Origin: Succinatimonas sp. CAG:777
Lineage (GTDB): Bacteria; Pseudomonadota; Gammaproteobacteria; Enterobacterales; Succinivibrionaceae
Length of the DNA: 64,000 nt
Direction: 5' to 3'
Assembly (NCBI GenBank): GCA_000431835.1
Contig: HF987965.1
Span: 62,001 to 126,000, forward strand
Shown: positions 35,497 through 43,494 of the stretch, one piece after another
Layout of the letters: each line of letters begins with the position of its first letter
Numbering within the stretch: the stretch's first letter is position 1
Position numbers and translations under genes: made by a program
The notes under the pieces: generated by a model
Databases searched by the model: none
The model's input: the letters and a program-made list of their open reading frames with translations, nothing else
Told to the model about the DNA's origin: nothing

Positions 35497-35541
35497 CTGT
35501 TAACACTGTAGCGAATGAACATTTCGTTTTATTGATTTGTT

Positions 35542-35560
35542 CTGAAGAGAAAATCTTCAG
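35542..35560 (+). promoter_or_regulatory. Hairpin at the 5' end of the sigma-54 transcript
   Basis: CTGAAGA (35542–35548), loop GAAAA and TCTTCAG (35554–35560) form a perfect 7-bp stem about 36 nt after the predicted start site. It may protect the transcript end or be part of a long structured leader. Confidence 0.4.
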
Positions 35561-35750
35561 ATTTGTGAAAGGAACGCTGAAAACAAAGGCTTTTGTAAAG
35601 TGACCGTGTAAGAGTTCACATCTTATACAAAGTTACAAAGATTTTAGTTTTTTATAGTTCTTTTAAAAATTCATAACTGAACAGATAAGTCAGTTGTTGA
35701 ATTAAAGATCCTTTACTTGAAAGAGCAATGGAATCTTTGAGTTTTACCTG

Positions 35751-35783
35751 AAGTTGAAATGAGAAGTAACTATTTCAACTTTT
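35751..35783 (+). promoter_or_regulatory. Attenuator-like hairpin in the leader
   Basis: AAGTTGAAAT (35751–35760), an 11-nt loop and ATTTCAACTT (35772–35781) form a perfect 10-bp stem ending in TTTT. It lies 57 bp before the first start codon. It could attenuate leaky transcription or sequester the leader. Confidence 0.4.
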
Positions 35784-35839
35784 AAAAACTCAGCAAATAT
35801 CAACTAAAAAGATAAACAGATCATGAAAGGAGAACGAAT

Positions 35840-36073
35840 ATGTCAAAGGTAATCATCGCTACTTTAAAGCAGGATTTAACTCGTGCTTATGCTCTTTTTG
35901 AAAAGGTTCTCGATTTCTCTGTTCTAGCAGGAATTTGTTTGCCCATAGTTTGCGCTTATTCACATGTGGTAGGGGATCTTTTATCTACCTGTTTAAACGG
36001 CGCAGTATCTCAGGTTGCATCTTTAAGAGTGGGTATTCTGATTGTGAAAAAGTACACCACAAAGCAAGGCTAA
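35840..36073 (+). CDS. Small hydrophobic protein, 77 aa, first gene after the sigma-54 promoter
   Basis: ATG at 35840 follows AAAGGAGAACGAAT, a strong ribosome site. The product has an amphipathic start (SKVIIATLKQDLTRAY), a hydrophobic middle (VLDFSVLAGICLPIVCAY) and a second hydrophobic stretch near VASLRVGILIVKKY. One or two membrane helices with a positive C terminus (KKYTTKQG) are likely. I recognise no family. Its stop codon lies in the loop of a 9-bp hairpin. Confidence 0.65.
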   Translation: MSKVIIATLKQDLTRAYALFEKVLDFSVLAGICLPIVCAYSHVVGDLLSTCLNGAVSQVASLRVGILIVKKYTTKQG

Positions 36074-36082
36074 GCCTTGCTT
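36062..36082 (+). terminator. Hairpin enclosing the stop codon of the 77-aa gene
   Basis: AAGCAAGGC (36062–36070), loop TAA (the stop codon itself) and GCCTTGCTT (36074–36082). The stem is strong but no T-run follows, so it is more likely an mRNA processing or stability element or a partial terminator. Confidence 0.55.
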
Positions 36083-36136
36083 AACTAGTCGTTGAAAAAA
36101 AACAAGGCCAAAAGTAATAAAACTTAGGAGTGACAA

Positions 36137-36307
36137 ATGTTAGTACCAGAAGATTTCATCTATACCGCTGTTTACATGCTGTTATCAGTTTTGATCGTAG
36201 TGTACTGCAAGTTATGCAAGATTAAAAACAGTCAGGCTGTATGTGGTGTCACTCTGTTTTCAGTGATGTACTGGCTCTTTTTCTTTAGTGATGCCTTTGT
36301 AAAGTGA
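36137..36307 (+). CDS. Small two-helix membrane protein, 56 aa
   Basis: Too short for ordinary gene finding. ATG at 36137 follows TTAGGAG. The product starts MLVPEDFIYTAVYMLLSVL. Helix 1 spans about 8–24 and helix 2 about 36–53 (GVTLFSVMYWLFFF), with a basic loop KLCKIKN between them. No family recognised. The hydrophobicity, own RBS and clustering with four similar genes argue it is real. Confidence 0.6.
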   Translation: MLVPEDFIYTAVYMLLSVLIVVYCKLCKIKNSQAVCGVTLFSVMYWLFFFSDAFVK

Positions 36308-36316
36308 GGTCCAACA

Positions 36317-36346
36317 ATGGAGGTACCAGAAAATTTGAAGCTTTAA
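36317..36346 (+). pseudogene. Degenerate short copy of the 56-aa gene start
   Basis: The ten-codon frame MEVPENLKL-stop mirrors the start of the neighbouring gene (MLVPEDFI): GTACCAGAA is shared and the following codons are similar. It looks like a decayed tandem duplicate, or a leader peptide for the downstream gene. Confidence 0.3.
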
Positions 36347-36411
36347 AAGATAAACATAAGAGCTTCAAAAGAATTTGAGCCTAACGATTTAAAAATAAAC
36401 AGGAGAGATAC

Positions 36412-36549
36412 ATGACCTCAGTAGAAATTGTCTTAATGATTTTGAGATATTTAATGGCTTTAGCCTTGGTGATAATTGCCTTCATACTGATTAGACGCAC
36501 TTTCTCTAAGAATAAGTCAGAGAGTAACAGAGAATTAAGAGGGGGGTAA
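36412..36549 (+). CDS. Small single-helix membrane protein, 45 aa
   Basis: ATG at 36412 follows CAGGAGAGATA. The product has one long hydrophobic helix (EIVLMILRYLMALALVII, about 5–27) then RRTFSKNKSESNRELRGG, a charged tail. The topology resembles type I toxin peptides and small membrane regulators, but no family is recognised. Confidence 0.6.
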   Translation: MTSVEIVLMILRYLMALALVIIAFILIRRTFSKNKSESNRELRGG

Positions 36550-36551
36550 AA

Positions 36552-36626
36552 GTGGTCTTAGGCTTTTGCGCAGGATACGGGATCATGAGTATGTTTGATC
36601 ATCTGATAGATTACATTTTTTCTTGA
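36552..36626 (+). CDS. Possible 24-aa peptide with GTG start
   Basis: GTG at 36552 starts 2 bp after the previous stop codon, with a run of six Gs as a possible ribosome site. The product VVLGFCAGYGIMSMFDHLID is partly hydrophobic. Translational coupling is possible, but support is thin. Confidence 0.2.
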   Translation: MVLGFCAGYGIMSMFDHLIDYIFS

Positions 36627-36738
36627 TTTTGGAATTATCAGGACTAGGGAATTTTCAGAGTTAAGAAAATATTATGGCATTAGTGGTTAGGAATTAACTG
36701 TCGCTTTAGAGAGTTTACGTTTCATTTAAAGAGTGAAA

Positions 36739-36900
36739 ATGCAGTTTTGGTTGTACTTTGGCATTGTAGTCATCTATGTGATTGGTCTTGGTGTTTTCAT
36801 AACTTTCTGGAAAAAATTTAAGTGCTCACATTCAGAAATATTGAGGCAGTTTGCTTACTACACAATATTTTACTGGACCTGCATGTATCTTTCAGTGTGA
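36739..36900 (+). CDS. Small two-helix membrane protein, 53 aa
   Basis: ATG at 36739 with a weak AAGAG upstream. The product has helix 1 MQFWLYFGIVVIYVIGLGV, a basic loop WKKFKCSHSE and helix 2 FAYYTIFYWTCMYLSV. Its layout (helix, basic loop, aromatic helix ending YW) parallels the 56-aa protein at 36137, so the two may be distant paralogues. Confidence 0.55.
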   Translation: MQFWLYFGIVVIYVIGLGVFITFWKKFKCSHSEILRQFAYYTIFYWTCMYLSV

Positions 36901-37058
36901 GTCCGTCTTGGACTTGTTTTACAAGATTCAGGCGTGAGTACAAGTGAAAAGACTGGATGTAAGGTGTGTGAATATAAAGCGAGTTAAAAGAAACAGAAAT
37001 CTTTAATGAGCACTATTACCGTAGGTAATTAAAAGAAGTAGTAGCTCATAGAGTTCTT

Positions 37059-37098
37059 CTCAGGTTGCGTTTCTTACTTTTTGCAGCCTGAGCTTTTT
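37059..37098 (+). terminator. Intrinsic terminator ending the first small-protein unit
   Basis: CTCAGGTTGC (37059–37068) pairs with GCAGCCTGAG (37083–37092), 10 bp with one G·T wobble, followed by CTTTTT. It separates the 35840–36900 genes from the next gene. Confidence 0.75.
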
Positions 37099-37162
37099 AA
37101 AGTAAATAGCGATTAAAAGTAAAACTGAACTAAGTTTTTTGTGCTTTTAAGAGGAATTGATG

Positions 37163-37384
37163 ATGGATCAGTGTGTAAACGTAGTTCGTGTAGCTCCTGT
37201 TGTGCCTTTAGGTGCGGCAATTGTCATAATATTGACTTGTACAGCAGCAGTTATGCTCATCTATGCTGATTTAAAAGTTTTTGAAAAAGGCAGAACATGG
37301 TATTCACGCATTGTTTGGTATATGCCAATGGTCAGTGTCATGGCTTTAATCGTATTGCAGTTTGTAAAGTTAAGTTATAGGTAA
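37163..37384 (+). CDS. Small two-helix membrane protein, 73 aa
   Basis: ATG at 37163 is best spaced from GAGGA (37151–37155); ATG at 37160 is the alternative. Helix 1 is VPLGAAIVIILTCTAAVMLIY; a charged segment ADLKVFEKGRTWYSR follows. Helix 2 is IVWYMPMVSVMALIVLQF. Unknown family. It lies beyond the terminator, so it may belong to a second transcript with the two secreted proteins downstream. Confidence 0.6.
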   Translation: MDQCVNVVRVAPVVPLGAAIVIILTCTAAVMLIYADLKVFEKGRTWYSRIVWYMPMVSVMALIVLQFVKLSYR

Positions 37385-37550
37385 GAGTAAAAGTCTGCTA
37401 AGAGAAGTTAACATTAGGTCTTTAAAATCAGCCTTAGCATCGGTAAAGCGCTCTTAAAGTCAGATTTGGCATTTACACAATTAAAGCAATTACACAATTA
37501 AAACAAATTTGAAGAAACGGAATACAAACTACAGTAAAAAAGAGTTCAAA

Positions 37551-38075
37551 ATGAAAAAATTATTAGTAATCGTATCATTAGTTTTAGCTTTAACCTCAAC
37601 TAATTCAGCTTTTGCTGATCCTAAGCCACTAGGCTTTGAGCTTGGCAAAGCTACCATTGAGGATGTGCAAAACACTTATAAGACCGCAGATGCCGGTATC
37701 AGTGCCTACACAGAAGGCAAAATGCTAAATGTTGATGCATATGAGGTAGGTCTTCAGGATCTTCAAAAAGTGCTGTTCATCTTTAATTCAGATGGCACAT
37801 TAAGTGTCGTAGATATGACCTTTAGAAAGACCAAGTTTGATGAACTCTACGGTCAGCTCAACAAAAAATATAAGCTCGTTAAAAAGCAGATCCCTTTTGT
37901 TGGCAACAAGTATGCTGAGTATAAGAATGGTAAATCAACCGTGAAACTTGATGCACCTCATATGAGCTTTGAGTTAGACGTAATCTACGGTCAGAACTCC
38001 TTCTTTAAAACCATGAAAGAGGTTAACAACCGCCAGGAGCAACAGCGTAAAGACAAGCAGGCTTCAATGCTGTAA
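37551..38075 (+). CDS. Secreted (periplasmic) protein of unknown function
   Basis: The protein has 174 aa from the ATG at 37551. MKKLLVIVSLVLALTSTNSAFA is a classical signal peptide with an AFA cleavage site. The mature part begins DPKPLGFELGKATIEDVQ, then alternates strands and charged helices (FIFNSDGTLSVVDMTF; VGNKYAEYKNGKSTVKL). No family recognised. A TTG at 37509 is in frame but would extend past the signal peptide. Confidence 0.7.
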   Translation: MKKLLVIVSLVLALTSTNSAFADPKPLGFELGKATIEDVQNTYKTADAGISAYTEGKMLNVDAYEVGLQDLQKVLFIFNSDGTLSVVDMTFRKTKFDELYGQLNKKYKLVKKQIPFVGNKYAEYKNGKSTVKLDAPHMSFELDVIYGQNSFFKTMKEVNNRQEQQRKDKQASML

Positions 38076-38143
38076 AGAAAAACAAGTCCTGCTACTTTGG
38101 CGCAGGCATGTTACAGTATAAAAACAAAGAACCTGGAGAGAGA

Positions 38144-38500
38144 ATGAAACATTCATTGAGAGCATGCATTAAAAATACAGCTAAAACCACAATGATCTGT
38201 ACTATGATCATGCTTACCGCCTGCTCTACAATATCTGGCAATAATGCTAAGGCCTCTTCAGATAAGAAAATGGTATGTAGTCTTTCAGCAGCTGCAATCT
38301 GTGAGAACGCTAACTATAATAGTGACAATTTCAATGCTGAAATTCTCGCCAACAATAAAGATAGTAATGGCAACAATAGTGCCGGAGAATCTAGCTTAGG
38401 ACACAAGATTGTAGGTTATACTGCATTAGGTCTTGCTATAGTATTTTATACAGGACTTTTGATCTTAGATCACAATGTCAGCTCTCATCCTCATCGTTAA
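38144..38500 (+). CDS. Lipoprotein with C-terminal hydrophobic helix, unknown
   Basis: ATG at 38144 follows GGAGAGA; an earlier ATG at 38108 is less likely. The N terminus has a lipobox, MIMLTAC, with Cys near residue 27 of the chosen start. A low-complexity Asn/Ser-rich linker follows. The C-terminal VGYTALGLAIVFYTGLLIL is a probable membrane helix. The combination of lipid anchor and C-terminal helix is unusual. Confidence 0.65.
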   Translation: MKHSLRACIKNTAKTTMICTMIMLTACSTISGNNAKASSDKKMVCSLSAAAICENANYNSDNFNAEILANNKDSNGNNSAGESSLGHKIVGYTALGLAIVFYTGLLILDHNVSSHPHR

Positions 38501-38580
38501 ATGAGGCGCTCAAAAGTTCTATTTAGATAGGCTATAGAGAAGATTAAAGAATAAGAAAAAGATATTCTTTGATTTTATAG

Positions 38581-39246
38581 CTAATGAAACAGTCTCTTTA
38601 ACCTTTGAGATGCCTGATGCTCAGCATGAAGAAGCTTATCTTTAAAGGTTACTTTCTCTTTAACCTGAATCTCACCTAAGATCTCATTTAGAATGTAATG
38701 CTCTAACTCCTCGTTATTAAAGAGCACAGGGGAGTAGTGATTAGGAGCATAATCAACACACATATTAAAACGTACAATACCATCAGAGCTGTCAGGCTCT
38801 TTTGAATGGATATGTCCATGGATTACGGTATTGCAGTTATTCTCTTCAAAGATCTCTTTAAACTCAGCTTCTCTTTTTGAATCAGGTTCTGATAAAGGAT
38901 AGTGACAGATAAAGATATTCTCAAAAAGAATGTAATCTATGATCTTTTCAAAACCACAGCTTAAAAAGAACTTATCCGTAATGGTATCGTGGTTTCCTCT
39001 GAGCATGAGCTTTCTGCCTTTAAGCTTTTTGCAGTACTCAGAAATATGAGGTTTAAATTCAGACTTTAAGAAAGCTATATCACCTAAAAAGACTACGATA
39101 TCGTCATCGGAGATGACATCATTGTAGTTTTTTAGCATTAGATCTTCACACTGCTGTAAGCCTTCATCTGAAAATTCAAACTGAGGACGAGCATACTTAA
39201 TTATGTTCTTATGACATAAATGAAGATCTGAGGTGAAATAGAGCAT
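38581..39246 (-). CDS. Calcineurin-like metallophosphoesterase
   Basis: The protein has 221 aa. The motif order is TSDLHLCHKNI, FLGDIAF, LRGNHD, FICHYP and VIHGHIHS, the full two-metal phosphoesterase set. The small single-domain size matches phage-type or YfcE-like phosphoesterases with unknown substrate. It converges with the lipoprotein gene and is upstream of no obvious partner. A nucleotide 2',3'-cyclic or diadenosine substrate is possible but unsupported. Confidence 0.85.
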   Translation of the reverse strand: MLYFTSDLHLCHKNIIKYARPQFEFSDEGLQQCEDLMLKNYNDVISDDDIVVFLGDIAFLKSEFKPHISEYCKKLKGRKLMLRGNHDTITDKFFLSCGFEKIIDYILFENIFICHYPLSEPDSKREAEFKEIFEENNCNTVIHGHIHSKEPDSSDGIVRFNMCVDYAPNHYSPVLFNNEELEHYILNEILGEIQVKEKVTFKDKLLHAEHQASQRLKRLFH

Positions 39247-39509
39247 GGTTGCCTGCCTTAAAACAAAAGTGTTAATACATTAGTTGATGAAAAAGCATCA
39301 GATAATGTAAAAGGTGGTGTAACGTAAACTAAAAGTTAAAGTCTTTCATTTAAAATGAATGAGTAAAACTTCATAATACTCAAATGACAGACTTTGACTT
39401 TTAGCTTTAAAAAGTTGTTAGCTTAAAGCTAAGCTTTAAAACTGCTTAAGTTTCAGCACTTATTGCAAGCAGAAAGTACAAATCAGGGTAACTTACTGAA
39501 CACTAAAAC

Positions 39510-39531
39510 AAAAACGGACCTTAACGGTCCG
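39510..39531 (-). terminator. Terminator of aroQ–accB–accC
   Basis: On the minus strand CGGACC, loop GTTAA and GGTCCG (plus 39515–39531) are followed by TTTTTG. It lies about 20 bp after the accC stop codon. Confidence 0.85.
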
Positions 39532-39551
39532 CTTTAGTTTAAGAGAAAAGA

Positions 39552-40913
39552 TTATTTCTTTTGCTCTTTAGCAGCTTCGAGTTTCTGCTCAAGGTAGTGA
39601 ATGCTTGCACCGCCCTTGATTTCAACAGGATCAGTTAACAGATCCTTGTGTAGAGTAACGTTGGTCTTAATACCGTTAAGTACTAATTCATCTAAAGCCT
39701 CTAAACCGCGCAGACGAGCCAACTCACGGTCATCATCGTAAACAATTAACTTGCCTACTAATGAATCATAGTGAGGTGGAACCTTGTAGCCCTGATATAC
39801 ATGGCTGTCCCAACGTACGCCTGGACCACCTGGTACATGCAGATACTTTATCTCACCAGGAGATGGCATAAAGGTAGCAGGATCTTCAGCATTGATACGG
39901 AACTCAAATGCGTGTCCACGTAACTTGATGTCTGACTGCTTGATTGATAATGGGTTGCCAGCGCAAACTGAAATCATTTCACGAACGATATCAACGCCAG
40001 TGATCATTTCAGTAATAGGGTGCTCAACCTGAACACGAGTGTTCATTTCGATGAAGTAGAACTCACCGTTCTCATATAAGAACTCGAAAGTACCTGCACC
40101 ACGGTAGCCAATATCAATACATGCCTGAGCACAACGTGAACCGATAGTCTCACGCTGCTTCTCTGAAATGAATGGAGCTGGAGCTTCCTCTAGAACCTTC
40201 TGGTTACGACGCTGCATTGAGCAGTCACGTTCACCTAGGTATACAGCATGACCCTGACCGTCAGATAAAACCTGAAACTCAATATGGCGAGGGTTCTCTA
40301 AGAACTTTTCCATATATACAGCAGGGTTGTTAAAGAACATGTCAGCTTCACGGCGTGTTAGAGCGATTGAATCCTCTAACTCAGCGTCAGATCTTACAAC
40401 ACGCATACCACGACCACCGCCACCACCAGCTGCTTTGATGATGATTGGGTAACCAATCTGGTTAGCTAAACGTTTGTTCTCTTCAAAATCTTCACCTAAA
40501 GCACCGGCAGAACCAGGAACGCATGGAACGCCAGCTTTCTGCATAGCCTTTTTAGCTGAAACTTTATCACCCATTAAACGAATGGTATCAGCAGTAGGGC
40601 CAATGAAGATAAAGCCTGACTTTTCAACCATCTCAGCAAAGTCAGCATTCTCTGATAAGAATCCGTAACCTGGGTGAATAGCATTTGCACCGGTTGCCTC
40701 AGCAGCTGCGATGATTGATGGAATATTCAGATATGAGTCTTTAGGAGCTGCAGGTCCTATGCACACAGCCTCATCAGCTAATTTTACATGCAATAAATCG
40801 CGGTCAGCAGTTGAATGTACAGCTACGGTCTTTAAACCTAACTGACGGCATGCTCTTAAAATACGTAAAGCAATCTCACCGCGGTTTGCAATCAGAACTT
40901 TTTCAAGTTTCAT
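39552..40913 (-). CDS. accC: Biotin carboxylase AccC
   Basis: The protein has 453 aa. It carboxylates biotin on AccB using ATP and bicarbonate, the first step of malonyl-CoA synthesis. It starts MKLEKVLIANRGEIALRI. ATP-grasp motifs AAGGGGGRGMRVV, YMEKFLENPRHIE, ERDCSMQRRNQK and EMNTRVQVEHP are intact. Directly downstream of accB, 21 bp gap. Confidence 0.97.
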   Translation of the reverse strand: MKLEKVLIANRGEIALRILRACRQLGLKTVAVHSTADRDLLHVKLADEAVCIGPAAPKDSYLNIPSIIAAAEATGANAIHPGYGFLSENADFAEMVEKSGFIFIGPTADTIRLMGDKVSAKKAMQKAGVPCVPGSAGALGEDFEENKRLANQIGYPIIIKAAGGGGGRGMRVVRSDAELEDSIALTRREADMFFNNPAVYMEKFLENPRHIEFQVLSDGQGHAVYLGERDCSMQRRNQKVLEEAPAPFISEKQRETIGSRCAQACIDIGYRGAGTFEFLYENGEFYFIEMNTRVQVEHPITEMITGVDIVREMISVCAGNPLSIKQSDIKLRGHAFEFRINAEDPATFMPSPGEIKYLHVPGGPGVRWDSHVYQGYKVPPHYDSLVGKLIVYDDDRELARLRGLEALDELVLNGIKTNVTLHKDLLTDPVEIKGGASIHYLEQKLEAAKEQKK

Positions 40914-40934
40914 ATTTATGGGTTACCCCTTATA

Positions 40935-41411
40935 TTATTCAAACTCGAATAATGGCTGATCAAACTCAACGGTAGAACCGTTCTCAACCAAAATTTTCTT
41001 AATAACACCTGATCTGTCAGCCTGAATCTGGTTCATCATCTTCATAGCTTCGATAATGCACAGGGTATCGCCTTCTTTTACTGAAGTGCCTTCTTCCACG
41101 AAAGGAGCTGCAGTAGGGCTTGCTGAACGATAGAAAGTACCAACCATTGGTGACTTCATAAGTTTAGCTGCATCAGGAGCTGCAGGTGCTGATGGAGCTG
41201 CTGCAGGAGCATTAGCAGCTGGAGCTGCAGGTGCTGCTACAGGAGCAGGAGCTGCTACAGGAGCTGCAATTACGGTCTGAACTGACTGAGCTACAGCCTT
41301 TTCACGGGTAATCTTAAGCTCTTCTTCGCCTTGCTTTAAGTTGATCTCAGATACATCTGACTTAGATACAATTTCGATAAGCTTAGCTATCTTATGAATA
41401 TCAATTTGCAT
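40935..41411 (-). CDS. accB: Biotin carboxyl carrier protein AccB
   Basis: The protein has 158 aa. The biotinylation site is IIEAMKMMNQI, with the modified Lys between the two Mets. The N-terminal helix domain MQIDIHKIAKLIEIV and an Ala/Pro-rich linker (PAAPAANAPAAAPSAPA) are typical. It lies between aroQ and accC, the usual gammaproteobacterial order. Confidence 0.96.
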   Translation of the reverse strand: MQIDIHKIAKLIEIVSKSDVSEINLKQGEEELKITREKAVAQSVQTVIAAPVAAPAPVAAPAAPAANAPAAAPSAPAAPDAAKLMKSPMVGTFYRSASPTAAPFVEEGTSVKEGDTLCIIEAMKMMNQIQADRSGVIKKILVENGSTVEFDQPLFEFE

Positions 41412-41441
41412 GAAAAATATCCTATTTAGTTGATTCTAATC

Positions 41442-41891
41442 TTAATGCTTACGGTCTAAGAAACGAACAGCGCCTCTTAGAGCAAACTCATAACCATCAA
41501 GTCCGAAACCTACAATGACACCAACAGCCACATCTGAAAGAAATGAATGATGTCTAAATTCCTCTCGTTTGTGAACATTGGAAATGTGAATCTCATAGAA
41601 TGGCATATCAATACCTGCAAGCGCATCACGAATAGCTACACTAGTATGGGTATAGGCACCTGCGTTTAATAGTATGAAATCTACTTTGTTGCGGGAATTT
41701 TGGATCTTGTCGACGATATCGCCTTCATGATTAGACTGGTAGCATTCAATATCAACATTAAGTTCATCTGCTACCTTTTTGAGCATATTTTCAAGATCTT
41801 TTATGGTTTCATGACCATAGATCTTAGGCTCACGGGTACCAAGAAGGTTAAGGTTTGGACCATTAACCACTAATATTGAATATTTAGCCAA
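41442..41891 (-). CDS. aroQ: Type II 3-dehydroquinate dehydratase AroQ
   Basis: The protein has 149 aa. It dehydrates 3-dehydroquinate to 3-dehydroshikimate. Motifs are VVNGPNLNLLGTREP (with the flexible-lid Arg; a Tyr follows in KIYG), CYQSNHEGDIVDKI, LLNAGAYTHTSVAIRDAL and HISNVHKREEFRHHS. First gene of the aroQ–accB–accC operon. Confidence 0.96.
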   Translation of the reverse strand: MAKYSILVVNGPNLNLLGTREPKIYGHETIKDLENMLKKVADELNVDIECYQSNHEGDIVDKIQNSRNKVDFILLNAGAYTHTSVAIRDALAGIDMPFYEIHISNVHKREEFRHHSFLSDVAVGVIVGFGLDGYEFALRGAVRFLDRKH

Positions 41892-42207
41892 AATCTAACT
41901 CCAAAAAACTGAATTGGCGCATTCTATCATTTTTATAGTAAAGTGGCGCAAATTTTCTTAAAAAGTCGGTATTTTTTATAAAATTTGACCTTTTTCACCT
42001 TAAATTACTCACTACAGAGAACTAATAAAAGACTCACTCTCTGAATGTAATTTGTGTTTTTTTATTTGGCAAATTTAAGATACGAAAACTTGTAAAAACT
42101 ATGATGTACAACACAAAAAAATGTTAGAATGTGCACACAGTTTTTTCTTTCATTTTAAGGTGCCTGTTGAAAGGTGCCTAACCTTAATAATTACTGAGGA
42201 ACACTCC
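41892..42207. other. Divergent intergenic region aroQ / glyA
   Basis: A 316-bp spacer between divergent operons. It must hold two promoters. A TAGAAT hexamer at about 42124 is a candidate −10 for glyA, but no matching −35 at good spacing stands out. I see no riboswitch-like structure and no PurR box. Confidence 0.4.
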
Positions 42208-43470
42208 ATGAGCTTCATTAACAAAGCCAAGTCAATCGCAGAATATGATCCAGAGCTATGGACCGCAATGAGCGGCGAATGCCAGAGACAGGAAGATCAT
42301 ATCGAACTTATCGCATCAGAGAACTATGCTTCTAAGTGTGTAATGGAAGCACAGGGCTCACAGCTAACTAACAAGTATGCTGAAGGTTATCCTGGAAAGC
42401 GTTACTACGGCGGTTGCGAATACGTTGATGTTGTGGAGCAGTTGGCAATCGACAGAGCATGCAAGCTATTCCACTGCGATTATGCTAATGTTCAGCCTCA
42501 TGCTGGTTCTCAGGCAAACAATGCTGTATATCAGGCACTGTGCAAACCAGGTGACACCGTAATGGGCTTATCACTAGCTTCAGGCGGTCACTTAACTCAC
42601 GGTTGCTCTGTAAACTTCTCAGGTAAAATTTACCATGCTGTAGGTTACGAAGTTAACGAGAAGGGTGAGTTAGATTATGATGCAATCCGCAAGGAAGCAT
42701 TAGAGTGCAAGCCAAAGATGATCATCGGCGGTTTCTCAGCTTACTCAGGCATCGTTGACTGGAAGAAACTTCGTGAAATCGCAGACGAAGTTGGTGCTTA
42801 CTTATTAGTTGATATGGCTCATGTTGCAGGTCTAGTAGCAGCAGGCGTTTACCCAAGCCCAATTGAGTATGCTCACGTTGTAACCTCAACTGCTCACAAG
42901 TCATTAGGTGGTCCACGTTCAGGCTTTATCTTATCAAACTGCCACGACGAAGCTATCTACAAGAAATTAAATTCAGCTATCTTCCCAGGTACTCAGGGTG
43001 GTCCTCTAGAGCACGTTATTGCTGCTAAGGCTATCGTATTCAAAGAGGCTATGGAGCCATGGTATGTTGAGTACCAGAAGCAGGTTGTAGCTAATGCTAA
43101 GTTATTAGCGCAAGAAGTTATGAAGCGTGGTTACAAAGTTGTAGCAGGTGGTACCCACAACCACTTATTCTTAATGGACTTCATCGGCTTAGAGATGACC
43201 GGTAAAGATGCTGAAGCTGCTTTAGGTAAGGCATTCATTACTGTTAACAAGAACACCGTTCCTGGTGAGCCACGTTCTCCATTTATCACCTCTGGTATCC
43301 GTGTTGGTACTCCAGCATGTACCCGTCGTGGTTTCAAAGAAGCAGAGATCAAAGAGTTAGCTTCAATCATGTGTGATGTTCTAGACAACTATCAGAATGA
43401 TGAAGTTATCTTAAAGTGCCGTGAGCGTGTTAAGGCTCTATGCGCTAAATTCCCTGTATACAAAGACTAA
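42208..43470 (+). CDS. glyA: Serine hydroxymethyltransferase GlyA
   Basis: The protein has 420 aa from the ATG at 42208, which follows GAGGA. The longer frame to 42121 is not supported. It interconverts serine and glycine with THF. It shows HIELIASENYAS, YYGGCEYVD, PHAGSQANNAVY, and the PLP-lysine segment VTSTAHKSLGGPRSGFI. It heads a run into ribD (25-bp gap). Confidence 0.97.
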   Translation: MSFINKAKSIAEYDPELWTAMSGECQRQEDHIELIASENYASKCVMEAQGSQLTNKYAEGYPGKRYYGGCEYVDVVEQLAIDRACKLFHCDYANVQPHAGSQANNAVYQALCKPGDTVMGLSLASGGHLTHGCSVNFSGKIYHAVGYEVNEKGELDYDAIRKEALECKPKMIIGGFSAYSGIVDWKKLREIADEVGAYLLVDMAHVAGLVAAGVYPSPIEYAHVVTSTAHKSLGGPRSGFILSNCHDEAIYKKLNSAIFPGTQGGPLEHVIAAKAIVFKEAMEPWYVEYQKQVVANAKLLAQEVMKRGYKVVAGGTHNHLFLMDFIGLEMTGKDAEAALGKAFITVNKNTVPGEPRSPFITSGIRVGTPACTRRGFKEAEIKELASIMCDVLDNYQNDEVILKCRERVKALCAKFPVYKD

Positions 43471-43494
43471 TAGTCTCAAGATAGGAAATTTACA

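Noticed and set aside
37465..37485. A second sigma-54-like site (TTGGCATTTACACAATTA)
   Set aside because: GG is followed after 10 bp by AT instead of the invariant GC.
35840..38500. Filamentous-phage remnant as source of the small membrane proteins
   Set aside because: No replication protein, zonula-occludens-type ATPase or att-like repeats are visible.
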